In this document: one piece after another, positions 8,639 to 17,047 of the stretch
How the letters are laid out: each line of letters starts with the position of its first letter
How positions within the stretch are numbered: position 1 is the stretch's first letter
Source of the DNA: JACPFJ01 sp036504875
Lineage (GTDB): Bacteria; Desulfobacterota; Desulfuromonadia; Geobacterales; Pseudopelobacteraceae
DNA length: 64,000 bases
Direction of reading: 5' to 3'
Assembly: GCA_036504875.1 (NCBI GenBank)
Contig: DASXUK010000003.1
Location: 62,001 to 126,000 of the forward strand
Notes under the pieces: generated by a model
The model's database searches: none
Told to the model about the DNA's origin: nothing
What the model saw: the letters and a program-made list of their open reading frames with translations, nothing else
Program-made: the position numbers and the translations under genes

Positions 8639-9400
8639 ATGAAAAAGCATATCCTTACCGCAATCTTCCTCGCTTCTTTCGCCGCCGGCGCCGCCATCGC
8701 AGGTACTGCCCCAGGGACAGGTGTCGTCGGCTCGGTACATGACATGAACGCCATCACCGGCTTGACCGACGACACTCAGGGCCGCGTCTGCGCCTTCTGC
8801 CATACACCACACCACGCAATGCCGGACCCAAAGGGAGAACAACAGCCGCTCTGGTCGCATAACTATACCGGATACATCAATAACTGGATTCCCTACCAGT
8901 CACCAACACTGCAGGCCAACATCACCGACCCCCTGATGGGACCCAGCCGTCTTTGCATGAGCTGCCATGACGGCGTAGTAGCGGCTGACCAGCACTACGG
9001 CGGTGGACAGACCGGTTCAAATTCTAATCTGACTTCAGACACCTGGGACGGCCGGGCCATCGGCAAAGCGACCGACGGAACAAATGCCGACTTCAGCAAT
9101 GATCATCCGATCGGTTTTAGCTATAACGCAGCTCAGGCTGCCGATGTGGGCAAGGGACTTTTCCCCGCAACAGGACGCAAGTTTATTAATAACACCCGTA
9201 CTTCGGCCCTGACCGTTGCGGATGTGCTGCTCAACGGCGAGTTCATGACCTGCGCCTCCTGCCACGACGTCCACAACAAGGATAACGCCAGCAACACCAT
9301 CGCCTCCGGCAAGAACTACCTCGTTTATGCGCCCCAGGATGCATCTGCACTCTGTCTGACCTGCCACAATAAAGGCAACGGAACAGACGCAGGTCTGTGA
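8639..9400 (+). CDS. exported tetraheme c-type cytochrome, OmcE-like layout
   Basis: The ATG at 8639 follows AAAAAAAGGAG and gives 253 residues with a clean signal peptide (MKKHILTAIFLASFAAGAAIA-G). There are four CXXCH motifs in the order CAFCHTPHH, CMSCHDG, CASCHDVHN and CLTCHNK, plus extra histidines suited to bis-His ligation (HDMN near the mature N-terminus, QHYGG, NDHPIGFSY). Size, four hemes and this layout resemble OmcE-type cytochromes, which polymerise into extracellular filaments in Geobacter. The assignment is from memory of the family, not from an alignment. It has the window's best sigma-54 promoter, an upstream inverted repeat, and a strong hairpin directly after its stop that could raise its yield over the downstream 14-heme gene. 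The same four-heme layout recurs in the N-terminal half of the 5883-7652 protein. Confidence 0.82.
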   Translation: MKKHILTAIFLASFAAGAAIAGTAPGTGVVGSVHDMNAITGLTDDTQGRVCAFCHTPHHAMPDPKGEQQPLWSHNYTGYINNWIPYQSPTLQANITDPLMGPSRLCMSCHDGVVAADQHYGGGQTGSNSNLTSDTWDGRAIGKATDGTNADFSNDHPIGFSYNAAQAADVGKGLFPATGRKFINNTRTSALTVADVLLNGEFMTCASCHDVHNKDNASNTIASGKNYLVYAPQDASALCLTCHNKGNGTDAGL

Positions 9401-9413
9401 TGCCTGATCTCTT

Positions 9414-9446
9414 TCCGGCGCGTCTGCAACCTGCAGTCGCGCCGGA
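9414..9446 (+). terminator. strong intra-operon hairpin
   Basis: TCCGGCGCG and CGCGCCGGA form a perfect 9-bp stem, and the loop holds a second 5-bp stem (CTGCA/TGCAG). It lies 13 bp after the tetraheme stop and 50 bp before the next gene. There is no direct T-run, so partial termination or mRNA 3'-end protection is more likely than full termination. Confidence 0.55.
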
Positions 9447-9495
9447 GATGTGACCGGACCTTTTCCTTAATCACGTTTTTTCGAAAGGAGCAAAC

Positions 9496-12400
9496 ATGTT
9501 CAGAAAATTCATTGTTATACTGACCATGCTGTTCACGTTGCCTGCAGTCGCCAGTGCGTGGTATGTCAATTCAAAGACATCGACGACTGGGCAGGGAACC
9601 ATCACTCCGGCCGGTAACCAGATCTATGCAACCGGAGTGAACAGCAGTGAATACACCATAGCGCCGGCAGTTGGATACAAGGTATCCCGCGTCACTCTCG
9701 ATGGCATAGCAATCGCCACCAATGTAAGCGCGCCCTTTGTTACCACTGTTTCTTATGTTCCCACTAAATCATGGCGATACCTGGTGGCCTACTTTACCGC
9801 CAACACCGTCAATATCACGACCAGCATTACCACTTTGCCTAATCCTCCTCCGAATATTTTTGGAGGAGCGATTCGCGAGGTCACTAACAAGTCACTTACC
9901 AACATCCCGGTCGGTTCGGCTCGCCAACTATTGATCATCCCGACCCCCGGCTACACAGCCGCGGTGACAGCGGCCGGCGCAACCATAACCGACAATCCGG
10001 ATGGTTCCAAAACCGCCGTATTTACAAATCTGCAGGCCGACCAAACTGTTTCCGCCACCTTTTCGCTGGTGCCGGTCGTTACCGCCAGTGCCGGTATTGA
10101 TGTAACCGTAAACGGTCAGGGCGCCGCCTATGCCGCCACCCTTTATGGTTCCGCTACCAGCAACCAGGGCGCCATCACTTACGCCTGGACCGGCACCACC
10201 GGCCTGAGTTTCGGCACCCCCGATGCCGCCAAAACCACTGTTTATGCAGCCACCCCAGGCCCGTACACCGCAACCCTGACCGTGACCTCCGGGACGATGA
10301 CCGCCACTGACACAGTCAAGGTGACGGTGCTCTCCCGCACTTCATACCTGGAAAACCAGTGCACCAGCTGCCACGGCGGCACGAATCCGACGGTCACCTC
10401 CGCTTATGACGCGTCTCTCCATAAGGCCTCTGCATCTCCGGTAGTCTCCTGCCAGGCTTGCCACGACAGTGGCAACACAGGGCACCATGGGACGAATCCG
10501 CTGACGGCATGTCAAAACTGCCACAGCGCAGCATCTGAATTCTATGGCAGCGCTCACTGGCAGAATCATTTCGAGCACGGCGATGAATTTGCACACCAAA
10601 TGGATGTTACTGTAACCGGCGCAACGGTAACAAATCTCGGCACCTACACCGATGGTTACCTGAATGCCAATGACAGCTATTCAACCACCGAAAATGGTGT
10701 ATTGGTTACCTGCGCTTATCGCTGCCACTTCCGCCCCGGGATGGGTCCGGATCCGACCAAGCGGAGCACCGGCGGAATCACCATCACGACCGGCGGGACA
10801 ACCTACAACCGTCCAACAGGCGATTCCTGCTCGGCCTGCCATGACGCGCACCAGCCCGAGACCGCAAATGCCCGAAACACCTGTTATACCTGCCACAGCG
10901 GCATCAACCACGGCTGGTCGGTAAGGGCTTTCGAGAAGTCGACGCACTTTACCGGTGCGCATGCAGAGCTGTACTACAAGATGAAAACCAAAGCTTGCGT
11001 CGTATGCCACAATTCCCATTCGACTAAAGCGACTTTCGGCGAAGGCACTGCAACAGGGTGCCAGACCTGCCATCGCCCAGGCAGCCCGTACGGCATCTAT
11101 AGCTCTAACATGACGCTGAAGGCGCCTCACGGCGGCGGATCCTTCGGTACGACGACTCCCGCAGTCACGGCTGTTGCGCAATACATGAGCCAGGGTGCTA
11201 CCTGCGCGGACTGCCACTCCCACAACAATACCATCAATGCTCAGTATGCTGCATCCGCCCACGGAAATACCATGGGCCCGGCCTGGACGACCTCTTCAGG
11301 TCACGATTGGCCAGTCGCTAGCGGTGGAGCCTGCAATCCTTGCCACACAACAAAAGGCTTCATCAATAAGGTGAACTCCGGGGTCGCCGGTTATATCCCC
11401 TTGACCATGGTAACCGGACAGCCCGGCCAGACCCTCGGATGCAACGCCTGTCATTCCAACACAGACAAGGGCACCGTGCAGACCGTTCCACAGGTCGTGG
11501 CCAGCTATAAGTTTCAGACCTTCTCCGGCGGCGTCTGGACGCCCGCAAACGCGACATTCCCGATGCTCAAGAAGGCCGATGGTACGACGGATACTGCCAA
11601 CAGCAGCAAGAACAACACCTGCCTGATCTGCCACTCCGGCCGTGAAAGCGGCGAGTCCATCAAAGCTCTCGCCGATGCCGACATGAGCAATGTAAGCTTC
11701 AAGAATCCCCACTACCTCGGCGCAGCCGGCATGATGTACGCAAAACTCGCGTTCATCGACTTCACCGACCGCGCCACCCCGAGCAGCAGCACCAGCACGC
11801 TGACTTATGGCCAGTCGCTGACTGCCACTGACGATGGCGGCAAACTTGGCAGCACCCACCGCATTCTCGGCACGCCGGCGATGGCAACCGACTCACATGT
11901 TGGAGGCCGTGTTTTGGTTTCGGGTGGCCCCTGCGTGACCTGCCACATGTCAACTGTGAAAGATCATACTTGGAAAATCAATGCCAACGCATTCAACCAA
12001 GTTTGCGTCAAGTGTCATACCGCAGAAGGCACTACGACTCTGACGGCTGACAACTTCAAGACACTGTTCCTTGAGGAGCAGGCTGTTCCATTCCAGGATA
12101 CGATCGCCCTGGCAGTGGCAAAGCTGAAGCAAAACTTCAACATCAGCTACAGCGATACCTATCCGTACTTCTTCGACGACAGCCTTACACCGGCTACCGC
12201 CGTGAAAGACTGGACCCGCGCAACATTCCTGGGAACTGCTATGTCAGCTGCTGACGCCAAGAAACTGATGGGCGCCTGCCTGAACATCAAGCTGATGAAG
12301 GCCGACCCGGCAGCCTATGTGCACTCGCGCAGCTACGCCCGCCGGGTGCTATACGACACAATCGATTGGCTTGATGATCGCACAATCAACATGTCGGCTG

Positions 12401-12564
12401 GCGCAACGGCAATTGCCTGGGATTCGGTCAAGTTCGGGAAAGGCGCAAAAGCCTACACCGACGGCACGCTGACCACCCTGGATGCTGGAACCACAGCAGA
12501 CATGGTCTACTTGCTTGGCTGGAGTCGCTCAACTGGTGCATGGAACGGCGTCGAGCGTCCTTAA
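9496..12564 (+). CDS. 14-heme exported cytochrome with N-terminal beta-repeat and PKD-like module
   Basis: The 1022-residue product has a signal peptide (cleavage near VASA-WYVN) and an N-terminal module of about 290 residues. That module comprises two InlB-B/bacterial-repeat-like domains (about 20-200, with VSRVTLDG and VSATFSL landmarks) and a PKD-like domain (about 200-290). Heme motifs follow: CTSCH, CQACH, CQNCH, CAYRCH (CX3CH), CSACH, CYTCH, CVVCH, CQTCH, CADCH, CNPCH, CNACH, CLICH, CVTCH and CVKCH, 14 in all. The C-terminal 150 residues are heme-free. The heme region aligns by landmarks (for example the YPYF and AY.H segments) with residues about 290-750 of the 19-heme protein at 13097. 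The ATG follows CGAAAGGAG. It is probably co-transcribed with the tetraheme gene. The beta module could anchor the protein to the surface; that is inference. Confidence 0.88.
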   Translation: MFRKFIVILTMLFTLPAVASAWYVNSKTSTTGQGTITPAGNQIYATGVNSSEYTIAPAVGYKVSRVTLDGIAIATNVSAPFVTTVSYVPTKSWRYLVAYFTANTVNITTSITTLPNPPPNIFGGAIREVTNKSLTNIPVGSARQLLIIPTPGYTAAVTAAGATITDNPDGSKTAVFTNLQADQTVSATFSLVPVVTASAGIDVTVNGQGAAYAATLYGSATSNQGAITYAWTGTTGLSFGTPDAAKTTVYAATPGPYTATLTVTSGTMTATDTVKVTVLSRTSYLENQCTSCHGGTNPTVTSAYDASLHKASASPVVSCQACHDSGNTGHHGTNPLTACQNCHSAASEFYGSAHWQNHFEHGDEFAHQMDVTVTGATVTNLGTYTDGYLNANDSYSTTENGVLVTCAYRCHFRPGMGPDPTKRSTGGITITTGGTTYNRPTGDSCSACHDAHQPETANARNTCYTCHSGINHGWSVRAFEKSTHFTGAHAELYYKMKTKACVVCHNSHSTKATFGEGTATGCQTCHRPGSPYGIYSSNMTLKAPHGGGSFGTTTPAVTAVAQYMSQGATCADCHSHNNTINAQYAASAHGNTMGPAWTTSSGHDWPVASGGACNPCHTTKGFINKVNSGVAGYIPLTMVTGQPGQTLGCNACHSNTDKGTVQTVPQVVASYKFQTFSGGVWTPANATFPMLKKADGTTDTANSSKNNTCLICHSGRESGESIKALADADMSNVSFKNPHYLGAAGMMYAKLAFIDFTDRATPSSSTSTLTYGQSLTATDDGGKLGSTHRILGTPAMATDSHVGGRVLVSGGPCVTCHMSTVKDHTWKINANAFNQVCVKCHTAEGTTTLTADNFKTLFLEEQAVPFQDTIALAVAKLKQNFNISYSDTYPYFFDDSLTPATAVKDWTRATFLGTAMSAADAKKLMGACLNIKLMKADPAAYVHSRSYARRVLYDTIDWLDDRTINMSAGATAIAWDSVKFGKGAKAYTDGTLTTLDAGTTADMVYLLGWSRSTGAWNGVERP

Positions 12565-12594
12565 CTTAAACTCAGTATCTTATTTTTACTTCCT

Positions 12595-12618
12595 GTCCCG
12601 CCTCACAAGAGGCGGGAC
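12595..12618 (+). terminator. hairpin terminator after the 14-heme gene
   Basis: GTCCCGCCTC-ACAA-GAGGCGGGAC is a perfect 10-bp stem 30 bp after the stop codon. The nearest T-run (ATTTTTC) is about 15 bp further on, so it is not a classic intrinsic terminator but the position fits. Confidence 0.6.
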
Positions 12619-12716
12619 GCTTAAGACAAGAGGATTTTTCTCAATCAAAACAAAATAAGTGAAGAACCCTGTCGCTCTCAAAGGCGCTGATTGTCCGTCA
12701 CTAGCGGACACCAAAC

Positions 12717-12754
12717 AGAAACGGCAGGGGCGGTGTCCCCGCCTCTGCCGTTTC
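12717..12754 (+). terminator. second, longer hairpin
   Basis: The arms AGAAACGGCAGGGGCGG and CCGCCTCTGCCGTTTCT pair over 17 bp with one G-T wobble around a loop of about four bases. It could act on either strand: the plus-strand 3' side has TTTCTGC, and the left arm gives a T-rich end on the minus strand. It adds to the 12595 hairpin in isolating the upstream unit. Confidence 0.55.
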
Positions 12755-12816
12755 TGCTAAAAATATGAATCCAAGTACACTTAACCTTACGGAGATGTTT
12801 ATGAAGAAAATCAGCA

Positions 12817-12840
12817 GGGTGGAGCATATTTGCTCCGCCC
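12817..12840 (+). repeat. hairpin in the 12.6-13.1 kb intergenic region
   Basis: GGGTGGAGCA-TATT-TGCTCCGCCC is a 10-bp stem with one G-T wobble. It falls inside a short open frame (12801-12884, preceded by ACGGAG) that encodes only 27 residues and is not convincing as a gene. The 532-bp gap between cytochrome genes otherwise holds the two terminators, the enhancer at 12891 and the promoter at 13009. Confidence 0.45.
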
Positions 12841-12890
12841 TTGCTGCTTCTAATGCTGTTTTCAACGCCCCTCGTGCTAAATGACCATGG

Positions 12891-12910
12891 ATGTTCCCAA
12901 AACGTAACAT
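12891..12910 (+). promoter_or_regulatory. putative enhancer (UAS) inverted repeat 3
   Basis: ATGTTCC-N6-CGTAACAT has 5-bp outer arms (ATGTT/AACAT). It matches the window's enhancer class and is centred about 116 bp upstream of the -24/-12 element at 13009. Confidence 0.5.
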
Positions 12911-13008
12911 CTCTTCTTTGTAGCCGCCCCCCTCTTTGTTTTCATTATCCGGTACTTTTTCCCCATATTCCCTGCATTTGGTATTCGAATAATTATCTTT
13001 GCAAGCAA

Positions 13009-13024
13009 CGGCATAATTAATGCT
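13009..13024 (+). promoter_or_regulatory. putative sigma-54 (-24/-12) promoter, 19-heme gene
   Basis: CGGCAT-N7-TGCT keeps GG and GC twelve bases apart. The same form (CGGCATAnTTAATGCT) recurs at 16992. It lies 73 bp before the ATG at 13097. Confidence 0.65.
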
Positions 13025-13096
13025 GGTTAACCGAATCCTATGACTACCGTTACAGCTATGATCAAGACAAACCATACATATTTGAAAGGAGAAAAG

Positions 13097-16000
13097 ATGT
13101 TCAGGAAATCAATCCTTACATTGATCATGCTGTTCACATTTCCTGCCTTTGCCAGCGCTTGGTACGTTAACGCAAAGACATCGCCTGTTTCTGGACAGGG
13201 AACTATTCTGCCGGCCGGCAACCAGACCTATGCCAGCGGAGTTAACAGCGGCGAGTACACCGTGGCCCCGGCTACTGATTACAAGGTCTCCCGCGTCACA
13301 CTGGACGGGGTGGCAATCAGCCCCAACGGAAACGGCAAGTATGTGGCCCCTTATGTTGCCGGCAAAACCTGGCGCTACATCGTGGCCTATTTTGCGGCAA
13401 ACACTGTCAACATCACCACCAGCGTCACCGGCAGCGGCGCAATACGCGAGGACACCTTCGAATCGCTGATCAACATCCCGGTCGGTTCGGCGCGCCAGTT
13501 GCTGATCATCCCCAATCCCGGGTATGCCATAAGTTCAGTGACCGCGCCTGGAGCTACCATTACCACTAATCCGGATGGGTCGAGGACAGCTGAGTTTAAA
13601 AGCCTGCAGACCGACCAAACGGTGGCGGCGGTTTTTGTCTTAATACCACTTGTTTCGGCAAGTGCCGGTAACGATGTGACAACGAACGGCGAAGGTGTGG
13701 CCTATGCTGCCACCCTGTATGGTTCGGCCACCAGCAACCAGGGTGCAATCAGCTATGCCTGGTCTGGCACCGGCCTCAGCTTCGGCTCTTCCACTTCCGC
13801 AATCACATCCGTTTATGCAGATACAGCGGGCATTTACACCGCCACCCTGACAGTGATCTCCAATGGGATAACCCGGACTGATGATGCCACTGTAACGGTT
13901 TCAAACCGCATCGCCTACCTGGAAAATCTTTGCACCCAGTGCCACGCCGGAACGCACCCGACGGTGGTAACAGCCTATGATACCGGCGCCCATAAAACAA
14001 AAAAAGTATCCTGCCAGGCCTGTCACGATCCGGGCAACGGTGGTCACTACAGCCTGAGGAATCCTGGATGCGGGACCTGCCATAATCAGAAACATGGCCC
14101 TACATTCCCGAATTGCAGAGGCTGCCACGATCCGCATTCCACCGGCTGGATCAGCGGTGGGAGCATCTCTCATAGTGACATGACCCCCAGCGACGCCATC
14201 TGCGGCAGCTGCCATGCTCCTAGCCCGCATTACGGAGGCAACACCAGCAACAAGGCCCAGTACATGTTTACAGGCCAAATTTGTGCCAGCTGTCATGCCA
14301 ATGGAGATCTGAAAGCAAACCGGGGCCTGCTCATTGATTATGCCTCCACCGGCCATGGTAACGTCGCGGGTGTCTTCGGCCTGTTCCGGGAAATCGATAA
14401 CATCTGCCAACGCTGCCATACCACTCGCGGCTTCATCGCCAGCCTCAGCGGAACTACAGTAACTTTTGACAGTTCTGATACCAACGAAGTATTGGCCTGC
14501 AATGCCTGCCATTCGGATGTTGCCACCGGAGCGGTTCGTGCTGTCACCAGTCCCTTCACCTTGCCCCTCAGTAACGGCGCTACCGTCACCTATGATGTTC
14601 CCGGCTCATCAGGACTTTGCGTAAACTGTCACGGAGGCCGTGAGACCGGCGACAGCATCAAGAACGATCCCGACGCCGATGGCATCCGCGGATTCATAAA
14701 TTCCCATTATCTGGTTGCGGGCGGCACGCTCTATAACAAGACCGGCTACGAATATGCCGGACAAACCTATGACATCCTCGGCTATCACAAGAACATAGGC
14801 CTTGCAAACACCTCCAGCACCGGCACCGCCGGCCCCTGCGTAGCCTGCCACATGAGCAGGGGCACAGGCCATACCTGGGGTTTTCTTACCAGAGATGCCA
14901 ATGGGGTCATCACCTCAATCAACAGCACGCTGTGTGGCAAGTGCCACCTGGCGGGTATCACCGCCTCGGCACTCCAGGCAACAAAAGAGCAGTACCAGGC
15001 TGCCCTGGAGGTGTTGAAGGCCCAGCTGGCGGCGAAGGAAATCCACTTCTACAATGCCTATCCCTATTTCTATGCCGCCCCCTATGTTGCCGGGGCTACC
15101 AATACCCCCTTTACCAACTGGGCCGGTGTTTACGGCCTGTCAAAGTGGAAGGATGTGATGGGGGCGGCATTCAACTTTAATATGCTCCAACACGAACCGG
15201 GTGCCTATGCCCACAACAAGATATATGCCCTGAAGCTTATCTCCGATTCAATCAGCTTCCTTTATGACGGTGACGTGGCCACAAACGACACTGCTGTTGC
15301 CATCGATGCTCTCACCTCTATTCCCCAGACCCAAAGGGAGTTAGTAAAACAGGCGCTTAACCTCGATTACCTGACACAGCCAAAATATGTAGGCACGGAT
15401 AAATGTGCTTCGTGTCACGCCTCGCAGTACGCCACCTATATCAATACAGGTCACAATTTCGTCCTTTCGAAGATTGCCAATGGCTCTGAGCCAACCTTCC
15501 CCTACAACAACATCACCGGCGCATTGCTAGGGATCAGCGACGACACCACCAGCGATACCACTTTCGGTCCGGACCCGGATAATATTCCGGGCAAGACTGA
15601 TAACGCCCTGGGCACGCCCGCCACTTATGCAGCGATCAGTTATGTGGTCGGTGGTTACGGATGGAAAGCCAACTGGATTGATGCCGATGGCTATATCATC
15701 ACCGGATCCAAAACCCAATACAACCTGCCTACGTATTACCGCCCGGAATCCTGGTCGGCCTACAACAACAATGAATACAACAAGAAGTATGATTGCGGAG
15801 GGTGCCACACTACCGGATGGAAACAGTATGATGCGACACTTAACCCCCGCCATCAGGACAACCTGCCCGGTATCAGCGGAACCTGGGAAGAGGGACGCAT
15901 CTCCTGCGAAGCCTGTCATGGTGCAGGTGGAAAGCATGCCGCAACAGCCAACAAAACCGCCATCGCCAGGATAGCCACTCCACGCACACCGGATCAGCTG

Positions 16001-16684
16001 CGCCAGAACGACCAGGGATACGGACTGGCAGTGGCCTGCGCCGAATGCCACACCCGCGATGGCGAAAAACTCTACACTGCTATTCCACCGTACAATAGCA
16101 AATTCATCAAGGCGGGTGGTTCCGGGGCAGGTGGGCGCATTACAGCCAACAACAGTCTTGGGCAGAACCACCAGTCCTATGACGAGCTGCTTGGGGTTGA
16201 CCCGGATAACATTGTTGCCGGGGGGCTTGGGAAAAAACTTAAAGCTGGGAAATCATGCAGTACCTGCCACGATCCGCACAAAACCACCAAATACCTTAGA
16301 GGGATTGGCAACATGGCAGGTCCCGGCGTAGATGCTTGGTGCACCAGCTGCCACACCGTAACTTTCACTCCCAAGGTCGCCCGTCATGTCTACCCGACTT
16401 GCAGCGAGTGCAATTGTATCAGATGCCATATGCCCAATCTGGTCAAAAGCGCCATTTCGACAACTTCTTTCGGTAGACCTGATGGTGATATGAAGGCGCA
16501 TATCTTCAAGATTGACCTGACCAAACCAGCACAGTTCACCGCTGATGGGAAATTCATGTATCCATGGATCATCAAGGACTATGCCTGCGGCTTCTGCCAT
16601 GCAGATGCATCATCAACATCAGGCCCGGCTTCAAGACTCGGCGGCACAGGCAAGGTTCATGAAACTGTTACTACGGTTCCCTGA
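13097..16684 (+). CDS. 19-heme exported cytochrome, beta module plus c554-like region
   Basis: I use the ATG at 13097, which follows TTTGAAAGGAG and starts a proper signal peptide (MFRKSILTLIMLFTF, cleavage near FASA-WYVN); this gives 1195 residues. Residues about 20-290 are the two beta-repeats plus PKD-like module shared with the cytochromes at 9496, 20376 and 22872. Residues about 290-750 hold 11 CXXCH motifs in a region related to the 9496 protein. From about residue 765 (YVGTDKCASCHASQY) an 8-heme section resembles cytochrome c554-type multiheme proteins (CASCH, CGGCH, CEACH, CAECH, CSTCH, CTSCH, CIRCH, CGFCH). All 19 motifs are canonical. The protein is thus a three-part fusion. It is a single-gene unit behind its own sigma-54-like promoter, with a terminator at 16758. 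Surface location is likely but inferred. Confidence 0.88.
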   Translation: MFRKSILTLIMLFTFPAFASAWYVNAKTSPVSGQGTILPAGNQTYASGVNSGEYTVAPATDYKVSRVTLDGVAISPNGNGKYVAPYVAGKTWRYIVAYFAANTVNITTSVTGSGAIREDTFESLINIPVGSARQLLIIPNPGYAISSVTAPGATITTNPDGSRTAEFKSLQTDQTVAAVFVLIPLVSASAGNDVTTNGEGVAYAATLYGSATSNQGAISYAWSGTGLSFGSSTSAITSVYADTAGIYTATLTVISNGITRTDDATVTVSNRIAYLENLCTQCHAGTHPTVVTAYDTGAHKTKKVSCQACHDPGNGGHYSLRNPGCGTCHNQKHGPTFPNCRGCHDPHSTGWISGGSISHSDMTPSDAICGSCHAPSPHYGGNTSNKAQYMFTGQICASCHANGDLKANRGLLIDYASTGHGNVAGVFGLFREIDNICQRCHTTRGFIASLSGTTVTFDSSDTNEVLACNACHSDVATGAVRAVTSPFTLPLSNGATVTYDVPGSSGLCVNCHGGRETGDSIKNDPDADGIRGFINSHYLVAGGTLYNKTGYEYAGQTYDILGYHKNIGLANTSSTGTAGPCVACHMSRGTGHTWGFLTRDANGVITSINSTLCGKCHLAGITASALQATKEQYQAALEVLKAQLAAKEIHFYNAYPYFYAAPYVAGATNTPFTNWAGVYGLSKWKDVMGAAFNFNMLQHEPGAYAHNKIYALKLISDSISFLYDGDVATNDTAVAIDALTSIPQTQRELVKQALNLDYLTQPKYVGTDKCASCHASQYATYINTGHNFVLSKIANGSEPTFPYNNITGALLGISDDTTSDTTFGPDPDNIPGKTDNALGTPATYAAISYVVGGYGWKANWIDADGYIITGSKTQYNLPTYYRPESWSAYNNNEYNKKYDCGGCHTTGWKQYDATLNPRHQDNLPGISGTWEEGRISCEACHGAGGKHAATANKTAIARIATPRTPDQLRQNDQGYGLAVACAECHTRDGEKLYTAIPPYNSKFIKAGGSGAGGRITANNSLGQNHQSYDELLGVDPDNIVAGGLGKKLKAGKSCSTCHDPHKTTKYLRGIGNMAGPGVDAWCTSCHTVTFTPKVARHVYPTCSECNCIRCHMPNLVKSAISTTSFGRPDGDMKAHIFKIDLTKPAQFTADGKFMYPWIIKDYACGFCHADASSTSGPASRLGGTGKVHETVTTVP

Positions 16685-16757
16685 CCGTAACCTTAAGGAA
16701 CCCCCGACTATTTACTGAATGGGGGATTGTGAGATCATCATTTACCGACACGAATCA

Positions 16758-16789
16758 GGCAGGGCGGCCCCTTATGGTTCCGCCCTGCC
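16758..16789 (+). terminator. hairpin terminator after the 19-heme gene
   Basis: GGCAGGGCGG and CCGCCCTGCC form a perfect 10-bp stem with a 12-base loop, followed by CTTTCG. The 363-bp gap after 16684 also contains CCCCC...GGGGG at about 16704-16727, the enhancer at 16843 and the promoter at 16992. Confidence 0.65.
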
Positions 16790-16842
16790 CTTTCGAATCT
16801 CGTTATCAAGCAGGCAAACAGGTATAGCGTTAAATCACGACC

Positions 16843-16862
16843 ATGTTACCAATACGTAACAT
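16843..16862 (+). promoter_or_regulatory. putative enhancer (UAS) inverted repeat 4
   Basis: ATGTTAC-N6-GTAACAT has perfect 7-bp arms and is centred about 147 bp upstream of the -24/-12 element at 16992. Confidence 0.6.
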
Positions 16863-16991
16863 CAGGTAGTTGATCATCCCAGAGCATGACTTCTTTCAGT
16901 TACCTACCTTTCCAGATTTTTCACTCGCGAAACCCTGTCATACCTGTTTCTGCACAGAACCGGATCCAGGATTACGCTCGTAAAACATCAC

Positions 16992-17007
16992 CGGCATAGT
17001 TAATGCT
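16992..17007 (+). promoter_or_regulatory. putative sigma-54 (-24/-12) promoter, lipoprotein/hexaheme unit
   Basis: CGGCAT-N7-TGCT is nearly identical to the element at 13009 (one base differs over 16). It lies 41 bp before the ATG at 17048. Confidence 0.65.
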
Positions 17008-17047
17008 ATTTAATAAAAATTCTACAAAACAGCTTACGGAGGTGCAT

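Noticed and set aside
12801..12884. 27-codon frame after ACGGAG, with a leader-like hydrophobic stretch in the next frame
   Set aside because: Too short, overlaps a hairpin, and the hydrophobic stretch needs a frameshift; no homology can be argued.
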